From Dyadobacter jiangsuensis (GTDB lineage: Bacteria; Bacteroidota; Bacteroidia; Cytophagales; Spirosomataceae): a DNA stretch of 64,000 nt. The notes beneath the pieces are model-generated. The model saw nothing but the letters and a program-made list of their open reading frames with translations, was not told the origin of the DNA and did no database searches. Position 1 is the stretch's first letter. Each line of letters opens with the position of its first letter. The stretch spans positions 62,001 to 126,000 of the forward strand of contig NZ_PYAS01000015.1 in assembly GCF_003014695.1 (NCBI RefSeq), read 5' to 3'. Made by a program: the position numbers and the translations under genes. Of the stretch, positions 45,278-52,118 are shown in pieces.

Positions 45278-45787
45278 ATGAAAAGTATCGGAGTAATATC
45301 AGACACACACGGCTACCTGGATGAACGCGTTTTCGATCATTTTGCCAATTGTGACGAAATATGGCATGCAGGCGATATAGGCTCGACGGAGATCGTGAGC
45401 CAGTTACAGGCGTTTAAGCCTACCCGTATTGTTTTTGGGAATATCGATACCCCTCAGGTGCGCGCGCTCACCCACGAGAACCTCCATTTTGAAGTGGAAG
45501 GCTTCCGCGTATGGATCACGCACATCGGCGGGGCACCTCCGCGCTATAACCCGCAGGTAATGCCGACATTGAAGTCGAATACGCCGGATATCTTTGTCTG
45601 CGGCCATTCCCACATTCTCCGGGTGATCCGCGACAAATCTTTAAATAATATGCTGTACATCAACCCCGGAGCCGCGGGACGTGAAGGATTTCACAAATTC
45701 CGCACACTACTCCGCTTCAACCTGCACGAAGGGCTGATCAGCCAGATGGAAGCGATTGAGCTGGGTAAGCGGGGGGCACTGATGTAG
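45278..45787 (+). CDS. YfcE/MJ0936-type metallophosphoesterase
   Basis: About 169 residues from the ATG at 45278; the frame upstream to 45245 is not needed, as the fold begins at once with KSIGVISDTHG. Metal motifs are SDTHG, HAGDIG, FGNID, THIGG and CGHSH, in the order of the small YfcE/MJ0936 phosphodiesterases. It is cytoplasmic, with no signal peptide. It is unrelated in context to the two exported phosphoesterases at 2.5-4.4 kb. Natural substrate unknown. Confidence 0.92.
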   Translation: MKSIGVISDTHGYLDERVFDHFANCDEIWHAGDIGSTEIVSQLQAFKPTRIVFGNIDTPQVRALTHENLHFEVEGFRVWITHIGGAPPRYNPQVMPTLKSNTPDIFVCGHSHILRVIRDKSLNNMLYINPGAAGREGFHKFRTLLRFNLHEGLISQMEAIELGKRGALM

Positions 45788-45794
45788 TCGGGAG

Positions 45795-45980
45795 CGGTCA
45801 GAAACAGCCAGAAGTGGTCAGGTGTGGTCAGGAATGGTCAGGAAGTGGTCAGGAATGGTCACAAGTTAGCTCTAATCAAAATTGACCACACTTGACAATA
45901 CATGACCACACTTGACAATAGCATGACAACACTTGACAATAGCATGACAATACATGAGCACACATGACCACAAATGACAA
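45795..45980. repeat. phased GGTCA/TGACC word array forming inverted arms
   Basis: Between two convergent stops. On the left arm the word GGTCA recurs at about 45796, 45816, 45826, 45836, 45847 and 45857. On the right arm the complementary-type words TGACCA or TGACAA recur about every 10-11 bp from 45883 to 45979. The two arms can fold into one long imperfect hairpin. Units are degenerate, without unique spacers. Confidence 0.8.
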
Positions 45981-45986
45981 CGTCAC

Positions 45987-47210
45987 TCAAAACGTCACCT
46001 TAACCACCTTCTTCTCCGCTCCACGCAGCAGTTCCGCCTCCACGGTTTGCCCTTTTTCGTGTTTCCCGAGGATTTCCATGTAATCATAAATGGTGCCGAT
46101 CGGCTCGCCGCCCAGTTTGGTGATGATATCTCCGGCCAGTATTCCCGCCTTTTCGGCCGGGCGTGCTTTGGAAACGCCGTCGATCTTCAACCCTTTGCCG
46201 GTGTAGCTGTAATCCGGCATGACGCCGAGTGTCACCTTGAAATTGCTCGTTGTGTTTCCGGAATGCGCGTTACCTGCCGTAAGGAATTCCGGCTCGGTGG
46301 CTTCTTGATCCAGGCCTTCCAGCAATTCCGAAATCAATGTGAGTATGCTGGCTTCGCCTTGGTAATTGATCTTGTCGGGATCGTCGGATACTTTGTGGTA
46401 ATCGCCATGGCCGCCGGTGAAGAACTGTACCACCGGGATGTTTTTCAAATAGAACGAAGTATGATCCGATGCCCCTACCCCTGAGGAATCGACGGTATAT
46501 TTCAGGTTCTGACGCTTGGCCAGGTCGGGAATGAGCTTGCCCCAAACCTTGCTCGTACCCCAACCCGACACGATAATGCCCTTCTGCGCATCGAGCCGGC
46601 CAATCATATCCATATTGATCATGGCCGAGATGGCATTCAGCGGAAGTGTCGGTTTTTCGACATAATGCTTGGAACCCAGCAGCCCCAATTCCTCTCCTGA
46701 GAATGTAATAAAGAGGTAGTTATGTTTCTCTTTCACATTGTTCCCGGCGAAGTACCGCGCCAATTCCAGCACACCGGCTGTGCCGGAAGCATTATCGTCG
46801 GCCCCGTTATGGATTTTGTTCTTACTGTCGGGCGAAAGTGAGCTACCCTGAAAACCCTTACCCAAATGGTCGTAATGCGCACCGATTACAATGGTTTTGG
46901 CAGCACCGTTATCCAGAAAGCCCACCACATTCCGACCTGTCAGATCGTGGGCCTCGCCATCGATCGCAAATGAAACTTCGAACGGCTGAAAATACCCTTT
47001 CGTCCCCGCAGGCTTCAACCCGATTTCCCGGAAAGCCGCAGCAATGTAATTGGCCGCCCGCACTTCTCCCAGGCTAGCCGTACCACGCCCTTCGAGGTCG
47101 TCGGAAGCAAGGTATTCAATGTGTTTACGAATCGGGGCGGTCTGAAACCGCTGCGCGAATGCGTGCGAAGCGCACGTGAATGCGAGCAAAATGGAGAGAA
47201 GGTATTGCAT
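45987..47210 (-). CDS. M28-family zinc aminopeptidase with PDZ domain
   Basis: About 407 residues from the ATG at 47210, which starts a signal peptide (MQYLLSILLAFTCASHAFAQ); the frame further upstream runs through repeats. The M28 metal site is visible: IGAHYDHLG (His), GADDNASG (bridging Asp), SGEELGLLG (catalytic Glu plus ligand Glu), INMDMIGR (Asp) and a histidine near FFTGGHGDY. The C-terminal about 95 residues form a PDZ domain (KGLKIDGVSKARPAEKAGIL, GDIITKLGGEPIG). Secreted or periplasmic peptidase, substrate unknown. Confidence 0.93.
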   Translation of the reverse strand: MQYLLSILLAFTCASHAFAQRFQTAPIRKHIEYLASDDLEGRGTASLGEVRAANYIAAAFREIGLKPAGTKGYFQPFEVSFAIDGEAHDLTGRNVVGFLDNGAAKTIVIGAHYDHLGKGFQGSSLSPDSKNKIHNGADDNASGTAGVLELARYFAGNNVKEKHNYLFITFSGEELGLLGSKHYVEKPTLPLNAISAMINMDMIGRLDAQKGIIVSGWGTSKVWGKLIPDLAKRQNLKYTVDSSGVGASDHTSFYLKNIPVVQFFTGGHGDYHKVSDDPDKINYQGEASILTLISELLEGLDQEATEPEFLTAGNAHSGNTTSNFKVTLGVMPDYSYTGKGLKIDGVSKARPAEKAGILAGDIITKLGGEPIGTIYDYMEILGKHEKGQTVEAELLRGAEKKVVKVTF

Positions 47211-47241
47211 TTTGTGTGGTGTTTGTTGCGGTTGATTTTGA

Positions 47242-47329
47242 CGACCGACAGCCGACGGCCGATTACATTTTTGAATAGACCACGGATCACAGACCATGAT
47301 TCTATTGCCGCATCGGCGGTCGGCGGTCG
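47242..47329. repeat. GC-rich inverted arms of short tandem words
   Basis: CGACCGACAGCCGACGGCCGA (47242-47262) faces its near-complement TCGGCGGTCGGCGGTCG (47313-47329), built of a 7-nt word CGGCGGT in direct copies. The loop contains further near-repeats (ACCACGGATCACAGACCA). Lies between the M28 peptidase start and the MerR stop. Confidence 0.6.
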
Positions 47330-47363
47330 ACGCGCAGCGTCTACGGTCAGGCGCGCAGCGCCC

Positions 47364-47675
47364 TTACAGCACTTCGTTAATATCCGTCAAAAACTTCCTT
47401 ACCCGCATGAGGCGCTGGATCAGCAGCTGGGCTTCTTCCTTGCGGCGGAGTTGTTCGCGCGTACCCTTGATCGTACGCCCCTGCTTGTCGCGCTGGTGCA
47501 TGATCTTGCGGATAATCTCGATGTCGCGCTCGGTGTAGCGCCTGCGGTTGCGCGAATCCCGTTTGGGGTTGAGTTGCGGGAATTTCTTTTCCCAGAAACG
47601 TAAGGCGGAAGGCTCACAACCTACCATTTCCGCAACTTCGTTGGTATCGTAGTATAATTTGGTATTGGGTTCCAT
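47364..47675 (-). CDS. MerR-family transcriptional regulator
   Basis: A 103-residue protein from the ATG at 47675; the frame extends into the next gene but only this start gives a sensible N terminus. MerR-type winged helix: LYYDTNEVAEMVGCEPSALR, FWEKKFPQL, NRRRYTERDIEIIRKIMHQR. A C-terminal helix (LLIQRLMRVRKFLTDI) is for dimerisation. No metal- or drug-binding domain follows, so the inducer is not apparent. It is a compact form common in Bacteroidota, 40 bp downstream of the START-domain gene on the same strand. Confidence 0.9.
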   Translation of the reverse strand: MEPNTKLYYDTNEVAEMVGCEPSALRFWEKKFPQLNPKRDSRNRRRYTERDIEIIRKIMHQRDKQGRTIKGTREQLRRKEEAQLLIQRLMRVRKFLTDINEVL

Positions 47676-47715
47676 AGGTTCAAAGCGGTTATTACAAAGA
47701 TAATCGTGCCCGCTG

Positions 47716-48144
47716 TTAAACCCGGTTTTCCGACAAATTTTTGATTTTTTCCAGCGCTGTCTCCGCAAACTCCTCCGAGGAAACGTAATAATCCTTGCCG
47801 TCCGGTAACACCGAGAAATCACCTATTTCCAGTTCCAGGAGCGTTCCGTCCCCTTCTTCTGTCAGCCGGTAACGGTAGCCGATGTCGTAATGCGAAGGCG
47901 ACTGCTCCCATTTCGATACGTAGAGTGAAAAAACGAGCAGCTTGTTTGGCTCGTACCCGGTGACAGTTAGCCGCGTCATACCCGACCAATCAATGACCTT
48001 ACCGTATTCGAGGTAGTAATCTTCGAAGTCATTCGGCAGATCATCCCATTGCCGGATATATTTCGGGGCGATCAACACTTCCCACACCTTCGCCACAGGT
48101 GCTTCGATGGTAATTTTTCGGGTAACGGTAAGCTGCTGTGTCAT
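47716..48144 (-). CDS. SRPBCC/START-like domain protein
   Basis: A 142-residue protein with an AHSA1/START-like helix-grip fold: TRKITIEAPVAKVWEVLIAP, QWDDLPNDFEDYYLEYGKVI, LTVTGYEPNKLLVFSLYVSK and a long C-terminal helix (SSEEFAETALEKIKNLS). Cytoplasmic, likely binds a hydrophobic ligand or acts as a stress-related co-factor; no specific function can be assigned. It probably shares a transcript with the MerR gene 40 bp downstream. Confidence 0.85.
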   Translation of the reverse strand: MTQQLTVTRKITIEAPVAKVWEVLIAPKYIRQWDDLPNDFEDYYLEYGKVIDWSGMTRLTVTGYEPNKLLVFSLYVSKWEQSPSHYDIGYRYRLTEEGDGTLLELEIGDFSVLPDGKDYYVSSEEFAETALEKIKNLSENRV

Positions 48145-48255
48145 AAAACTATATTTAGCTTTTCATTTCCAATTTGTCAAAAAACTATGCCGTGTGAGGT
48201 CTACCTATATTTACTTATTGTGAAGAAAAAAAACACTTTTCCTTATCTTTCCCGC

Positions 48256-48283
48256 TGACACGGATTTTCCTATTTCCGTGTCA
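48256..48283. promoter_or_regulatory. 9-bp perfect inverted repeat upstream of acyltransferase
   Basis: TGACACGGA (48256-48264), ten-base spacer, TCCGTGTCA (48275-48283), 32 bp before the ATG at 48316. Candidate operator or leader hairpin. Confidence 0.4.
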
Positions 48284-48315
48284 AAGCTTGAAACAACGAA
48301 CAATTAACTTAATCA

Positions 48316-49479
48316 ATGTTCAACGGAATGGCACAGGAACAAGGCCGCGTCACTCGTGAATCCAAATTAGACAGCATTCAGGTTTTGAGGGGCATTGCTG
48401 CGTTGTACGTCACGATTTATCATTTAAAAGACGTGATCCCCGGCGACGATCCTTTCCGGAAAGAAATTAATTTCATTGCAGGATCCGGCCCGGCAGGGGT
48501 AAGCCTCTTTTTCGTGATCAGCGGTTTCATCATGGTGTACATCACCCGCAACACGGTGCCGTCCGGGCGGAGCATTTTCCGCTTCACTGCCAAACGGCTG
48601 ATCCGCATATGGCCTGCCTACGCGATCATCACGCTGGCATATTGCCTGCTCCACAGCCGCATGTCGCCCAATCCCGAATGGCCGTCCGAGCTTTTGCGAA
48701 GCCTGCTCTTTATTCCTTTATCCAATACGCCGGCGCCTTTTTACGGTTATGCCACCCTGAATGTAGGATGGAGCCTCAACTATGAGATCTATTTCTATCT
48801 TTTGATCGCTGTTTCCATGCTTTTTTCACGTTTCCGCTGGTACGCGTTCTTCCTGATGATCGCCGTCACGCTGGTGGGTATTCCGACATACTATGGAATT
48901 TTTACGTTAAAAGCGGATAAAATGCAGGATTTGGGCGTCCCGTACCTCAATATGATCACCAACCCGATTATCTGGAACTTTGTATGTGGTGTATTCCTCG
49001 GGCTAGCCTACTACCACGACTCCCTGCACGAGCGGATCCGCGCATTCCTTTCCATTAAAATGGTAGCGCCTACCGTCCTTTGCCTGGCCATATGGCAATT
49101 TCTTTCAGGCTTCCTGGGCGGTTTCGGCCCTTTGGAATGGGGCCTGGGCTCCACGATTGTTTTTACGGCATTCGTGTTTCATTACCAGGAACGCATTCAA
49201 AAGTTTCCGTCCTGGCTGGTCCGTTTAGGGGATATGTCGTTCTCCATTTACCTCCTGCACGTGCCTGTCGTCGTAGGACTAGGTTTCCTGTTCCGCAAGA
49301 TGGGCTTTCCGGTTTACAGCGAGGGTACGGCCATGTTCCTGCTCTCACTGGCCCTGACGCTCATTGGCTCGCACCTTTCTTACGAATACATTGAAGTAAA
49401 ACTTACCTCCTACCTGAGCCGGTGGCTTCGGGAAAGCAAGAAACTGCCGGTAAAAGAGCACGCCGGCAGCAAGGCCTAA
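48316..49479 (+). CDS. acyltransferase-3 family membrane protein (OafA-like)
   Basis: A 387-residue integral-membrane protein with about ten hydrophobic segments. The N-terminal SIQVLRGIAALYVTIYHLKD holds the Arg and His expected near the active site, and FFVISGFIMVYITR is also characteristic. Members O-acylate cell-surface polysaccharides, lipopolysaccharide or peptidoglycan. An in-frame ATG at 48328 is an alternative start. Its stop codon overlaps the stop of the convergent esterase gene by four bases. No polysaccharide genes are adjacent, so the acceptor is unknown. Confidence 0.92.
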   Translation: MFNGMAQEQGRVTRESKLDSIQVLRGIAALYVTIYHLKDVIPGDDPFRKEINFIAGSGPAGVSLFFVISGFIMVYITRNTVPSGRSIFRFTAKRLIRIWPAYAIITLAYCLLHSRMSPNPEWPSELLRSLLFIPLSNTPAPFYGYATLNVGWSLNYEIYFYLLIAVSMLFSRFRWYAFFLMIAVTLVGIPTYYGIFTLKADKMQDLGVPYLNMITNPIIWNFVCGVFLGLAYYHDSLHERIRAFLSIKMVAPTVLCLAIWQFLSGFLGGFGPLEWGLGSTIVFTAFVFHYQERIQKFPSWLVRLGDMSFSIYLLHVPVVVGLGFLFRKMGFPVYSEGTAMFLLSLALTLIGSHLSYEYIEVKLTSYLSRWLRESKKLPVKEHAGSKA

Positions 49480-50588
49480 CGCAGCCTTACATCTTCCACG
49501 GTTTTGTAACCGTTATTGGTGATCTGTCGTGGATTTTGAGACCACAGCCGTTTCATAAAGGCCGCATAACGTCCCACCACATATTCCTCCGGATAGCTGA
49601 GATGGTGCCCTTCCAGGTTTTCGAAGTTGAGTTCAAGCGGGATTTTAAACTTTTTCAACTGATCCGAAGCCACTTTCGCGCCTACCATGCCCGGATACGT
49701 GGGGCACGAAAGGAACGTGCCGCCATAATAAGGCAGTACATTATCCCCAATGCGCTGGAAAAACACCGTCGGCATTGCATTCGATGCGTTGATATACTCG
49801 CTTCTGAATATCCCGTAACCCATCTGTGTGAGCAGCGCCCGAACCCGGAAAGGGCTATCTTCGGCCAGGGGATCGAGGCGGCCTAATGCTTTGGTAATAC
49901 CGGGCGCAAGTGCTTCGAAATCCGCTTCATTCATATAAACCAGTGCGCTGACCGTAATAGCCCCCGCGCTGCTCCCCGCCAGCATGATCTGCCGGGTATC
50001 GATACCGAACTCCTCCGCACGATCCACGAAGTAATGAATGGCCGCGTAAGTGTCCTGCACCGCGCGGTACACGGCGCGAACCGCATCCTGGCTACTTCCC
50101 CCGCAGGCGAAAGTCTGGCTCGCCCCGTTGAACCCGAGGCGGTAGTTGATCGACGCCGCTGCGTAGCCCCGTTGTGCAAGCCCGCGGGCCATCCCCATTT
50201 CGTTGTCCAAATCCCCAAAAATGAATGCACCTTCATGCACCATCAGCACAAATGGCCGGTATTGCAGGGTATCGTTATTGGGAGCTACAAACTTGTAGTC
50301 CAACACCGTAGCCTTTCCGCGGTAATCTGTCGCGGTATCAAAAACGCCTTCACTGGTTTTGAGATTGATGTCTGTAAAAATCTTATCAGCGCCGAAGCGG
50401 GCTGTATTTGCGAGGGAAGAATCGGGATTCTTGGCCGGGATCGTGTCGATGATCACGGTATCGGGCTTGTTAGGCACTGTCGTGTCACTCCCGCCATCTA
50501 TCGGGTCCGGAGCCGGGTAACGGCAGCTTGCAATCATCCCGATCAGTACAACCAGACCATACGTCCAGTAAAGTTGTTTCAACATGTT
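49476..50588 (-). CDS. alpha/beta-hydrolase (carboxylesterase/lipase-type) lipoprotein
   Basis: About 370 residues from the ATG at 50588, which begins a lipoprotein signal (LVVLIGMIASCRYP). The oxyanion segment FVLMVHEGAFIFGD and the nucleophile elbow LAGSSAGAITV (GxSxG) are clear; the catalytic His is probably in EGHHLSYPEE. A Pro/Asp/Thr-rich stretch links the lipid anchor to the hydrolase domain. Probably surface-exposed or periplasmic. Substrate unknown; esterase or peptidase-like hydrolases of this shape are both possible. Confidence 0.88.
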   Translation of the reverse strand, partial: NMLKQLYWTYGLVVLIGMIASCRYPAPDPIDGGSDTTVPNKPDTVIIDTIPAKNPDSSLANTARFGADKIFTDINLKTSEGVFDTATDYRGKATVLDYKFVAPNNDTLQYRPFVLMVHEGAFIFGDLDNEMGMARGLAQRGYAAASINYRLGFNGASQTFACGGSSQDAVRAVYRAVQDTYAAIHYFVDRAEEFGIDTRQIMLAGSSAGAITVSALVYMNEADFEALAPGITKALGRLDPLAEDSPFRVRALLTQMGYGIFRSEYINASNAMPTVFFQRIGDNVLPYYGGTFLSCPTYPGMVGAKVASDQLKKFKIPLELNFENLEGHHLSYPEEYVVGRYAAFMKRLWSQNPRQITNNGYKTVEDVRLR

Positions 50589-50739
50589 TAGGGTAAATAA
50601 ATTCTGATACGGATTATCGACTCGTGGTAACACAAAGACGGCCGGGTTATGAGTACCGGCCGTTTCTATGCTCGGGGCAATCCGTACACGAAAATACGCT
50701 GTTTTCCCTTCAAATGTGTCCGTCGCGGGAGTGATTGAT

Positions 50740-50943
50740 TCAATTATTTATGTTTTTCCTGATAGTGCTTGAATCTTTGCTCGTGTCCTGTTCGGCCTGA
50801 TGGTAGAAATACCCCTCGGTTTTGTTCTTTTTGGCCACACCCTCCTTCTCCGCGTTGCCTGCCTGCATGCGTTTCCCGCAGGAGATCACGAACAGGAACA
50901 GGACAACCCCCGTTATAATGCCTATGGCTATGCTCCTTTTTTT
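50740..50943 (-). pseudogene. lipoprotein-like frame without a normal start codon
   Basis: A minus-strand frame reads a signal-like segment (AIGIITGVVLFLFVISC, lipobox VISC) and a charged tail (GKRMQAGNAEKEGVAKKNK) to a TGA at 50740-50742, about 67 residues. No in-frame ATG, GTG or TTG precedes it. An A8 homopolymer lies exactly before the signal segment (50937-50944), so a frameshift or a non-canonical start (ATT/ATA) may explain this. Otherwise it is a decayed small lipoprotein. Confidence 0.4.
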
Positions 50944-51088
50944 TGATTGATACCCGTTTAGTTTGTTGATTTCAAAAGACGGGTCATTTACAAAAAAGAT
51001 ACCAGCCCAGCTCCGTGGTCAGAAGCATCATAGTGCCTTTGGTACGGTTTTTACAAGAGCAACGGCAGTCACCCACTATTATGAAATC

Positions 51089-51262
51089 ATGGATATCATC
51101 ATCTTACTCAAAGCAATCGGGAACCTTCTTTTCGCAGCGATACTCTTGCTGGCGGTAGCATTTTCCTCCGCATTCTCGGTACTGACGTACATGTTCCGCG
51201 GCACACGGCCATCGGCAGCCGGGATCAAAAGCCTGGTCAGGAAAAAATACTCGTCACGCTAG
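51089..51262 (+). CDS. small membrane protein, 57 residues
   Basis: From the ATG at 51089, chosen over the upstream frame at 50963 because the protein then begins directly with its membrane segment (ILLKAIGNLLFAAILLLAVA plus FSSAFSVLTYMF) followed by a basic tail (KSLVRKKYSSR). No family recognised. It converges on the response-regulator gene with a 3-bp gap. Confidence 0.55.
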   Translation: MDIIILLKAIGNLLFAAILLLAVAFSSAFSVLTYMFRGTRPSAAGIKSLVRKKYSSR

Positions 51263-51265
51263 CGT

Positions 51266-51730
51266 CTACGAAAGCAGGTTTTGCCGGAGCAGGAATTCGA
51301 GCTGGCCGTTCACGTCGATCAGCTTTTCGATCAGCTCCTTGTTTTCCTCCCGCAAGTGGAAAATTTCGTAGGCATTTTTGATAATGATCCGCAACTGCTG
51401 CTCGTCCCAGGGTTTGTTGAGATAGTAGTAGATATGCCCCTTATTCACGGCGTCGATTACCGCGGTAATGTCGGTATAGCCGGTAAGCAGGATACGCACA
51501 GGGTCGGAGTAATCCTTTAACACCTCGATCAGAAAATCCACACCCGTCATTTCCGGCATGCGCTGGTCGGTAATGATCACGTGGACGACGTTGTGTTTCA
51601 AAAGTTCGAGACCTTCTCTTCCCGAAGTCGCAATTAAAATATTGAAGTCTCGTCTGAAAGCGGCCTTGAATGAGTTGAGGTTGTTGATTTCATCATCTAC
51701 ATACAGTACGCTTATTTTTCCTTTTTCCAT
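51266..51730 (-). CDS. response regulator: REC domain with C-terminal coiled coil
   Basis: A 154-residue protein with a receiver domain (LYVDDEINNLNSFKAAFRRD; phospho-acceptor Asp55 in ITDQRMPEMTG; Lys in YLNKPWD) and a short C-terminal coiled coil (REENKELIEKLIDVNGQLEF). No DNA-binding or enzymatic output domain is present. Its receiver closely resembles that of the REC-kinase hybrid encoded at 57271, pointing to a common phosphorelay. The gene is divergent from the E1/nitroreductase operon, with a 16-bp perfect palindrome in between. Confidence 0.92.
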   Translation of the reverse strand: MEKGKISVLYVDDEINNLNSFKAAFRRDFNILIATSGREGLELLKHNVVHVIITDQRMPEMTGVDFLIEVLKDYSDPVRILLTGYTDITAVIDAVNKGHIYYYLNKPWDEQQLRIIIKNAYEIFHLREENKELIEKLIDVNGQLEFLLRQNLLS

Positions 51731-52118
51731 TCTGAATACTTGGTGCTTGGCGGGGCGGGCAGTTAGTCCACCCCGAACTAATTGATAATATTATAATATT
51801 AATTCTATATTCGCATCAACAGCCACAGCACTTTCGACAAATTTTTTACACAATGCATTGGCGCAAGCTTCTGCTAATAAGGGAATTTTACGGACTTCCG
51901 TCCAAATATTTTGTCCCCCATTGAACCAGAGGTTAGTTTTACAAAAATAAATTCAGCAATTTGTGTAATTATTGAAGCGAGTAAAAATGCGTGAATATAC
52001 GAGATTCAGGGTATGCGATAGCCGGTCCTGTGAATTTAATACGAAGATCGGCACAATTTTGTGATTTGTTAAATCCGGCCACGGCCCATTGAAGGACAGG
52101 CTTCACAATTATTCTAAA
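51731..52118. promoter_or_regulatory. divergent promoter region with 16-bp perfect palindrome
   Basis: No gene is seen in these roughly 390 bp. TAATATTATAATATTA at 51786-51801 is a perfect 16-bp palindrome about 55 bp upstream of the response-regulator start. It is a candidate operator for the signalling locus, though AT-rich palindromes also arise by chance. Confidence 0.4.

Noticed and set aside
45795..45980. CRISPR array
   Set aside because: Repeat words are 5-6 nt with no unique 30-nt spacers, they change orientation at the centre, and no cas genes are near.
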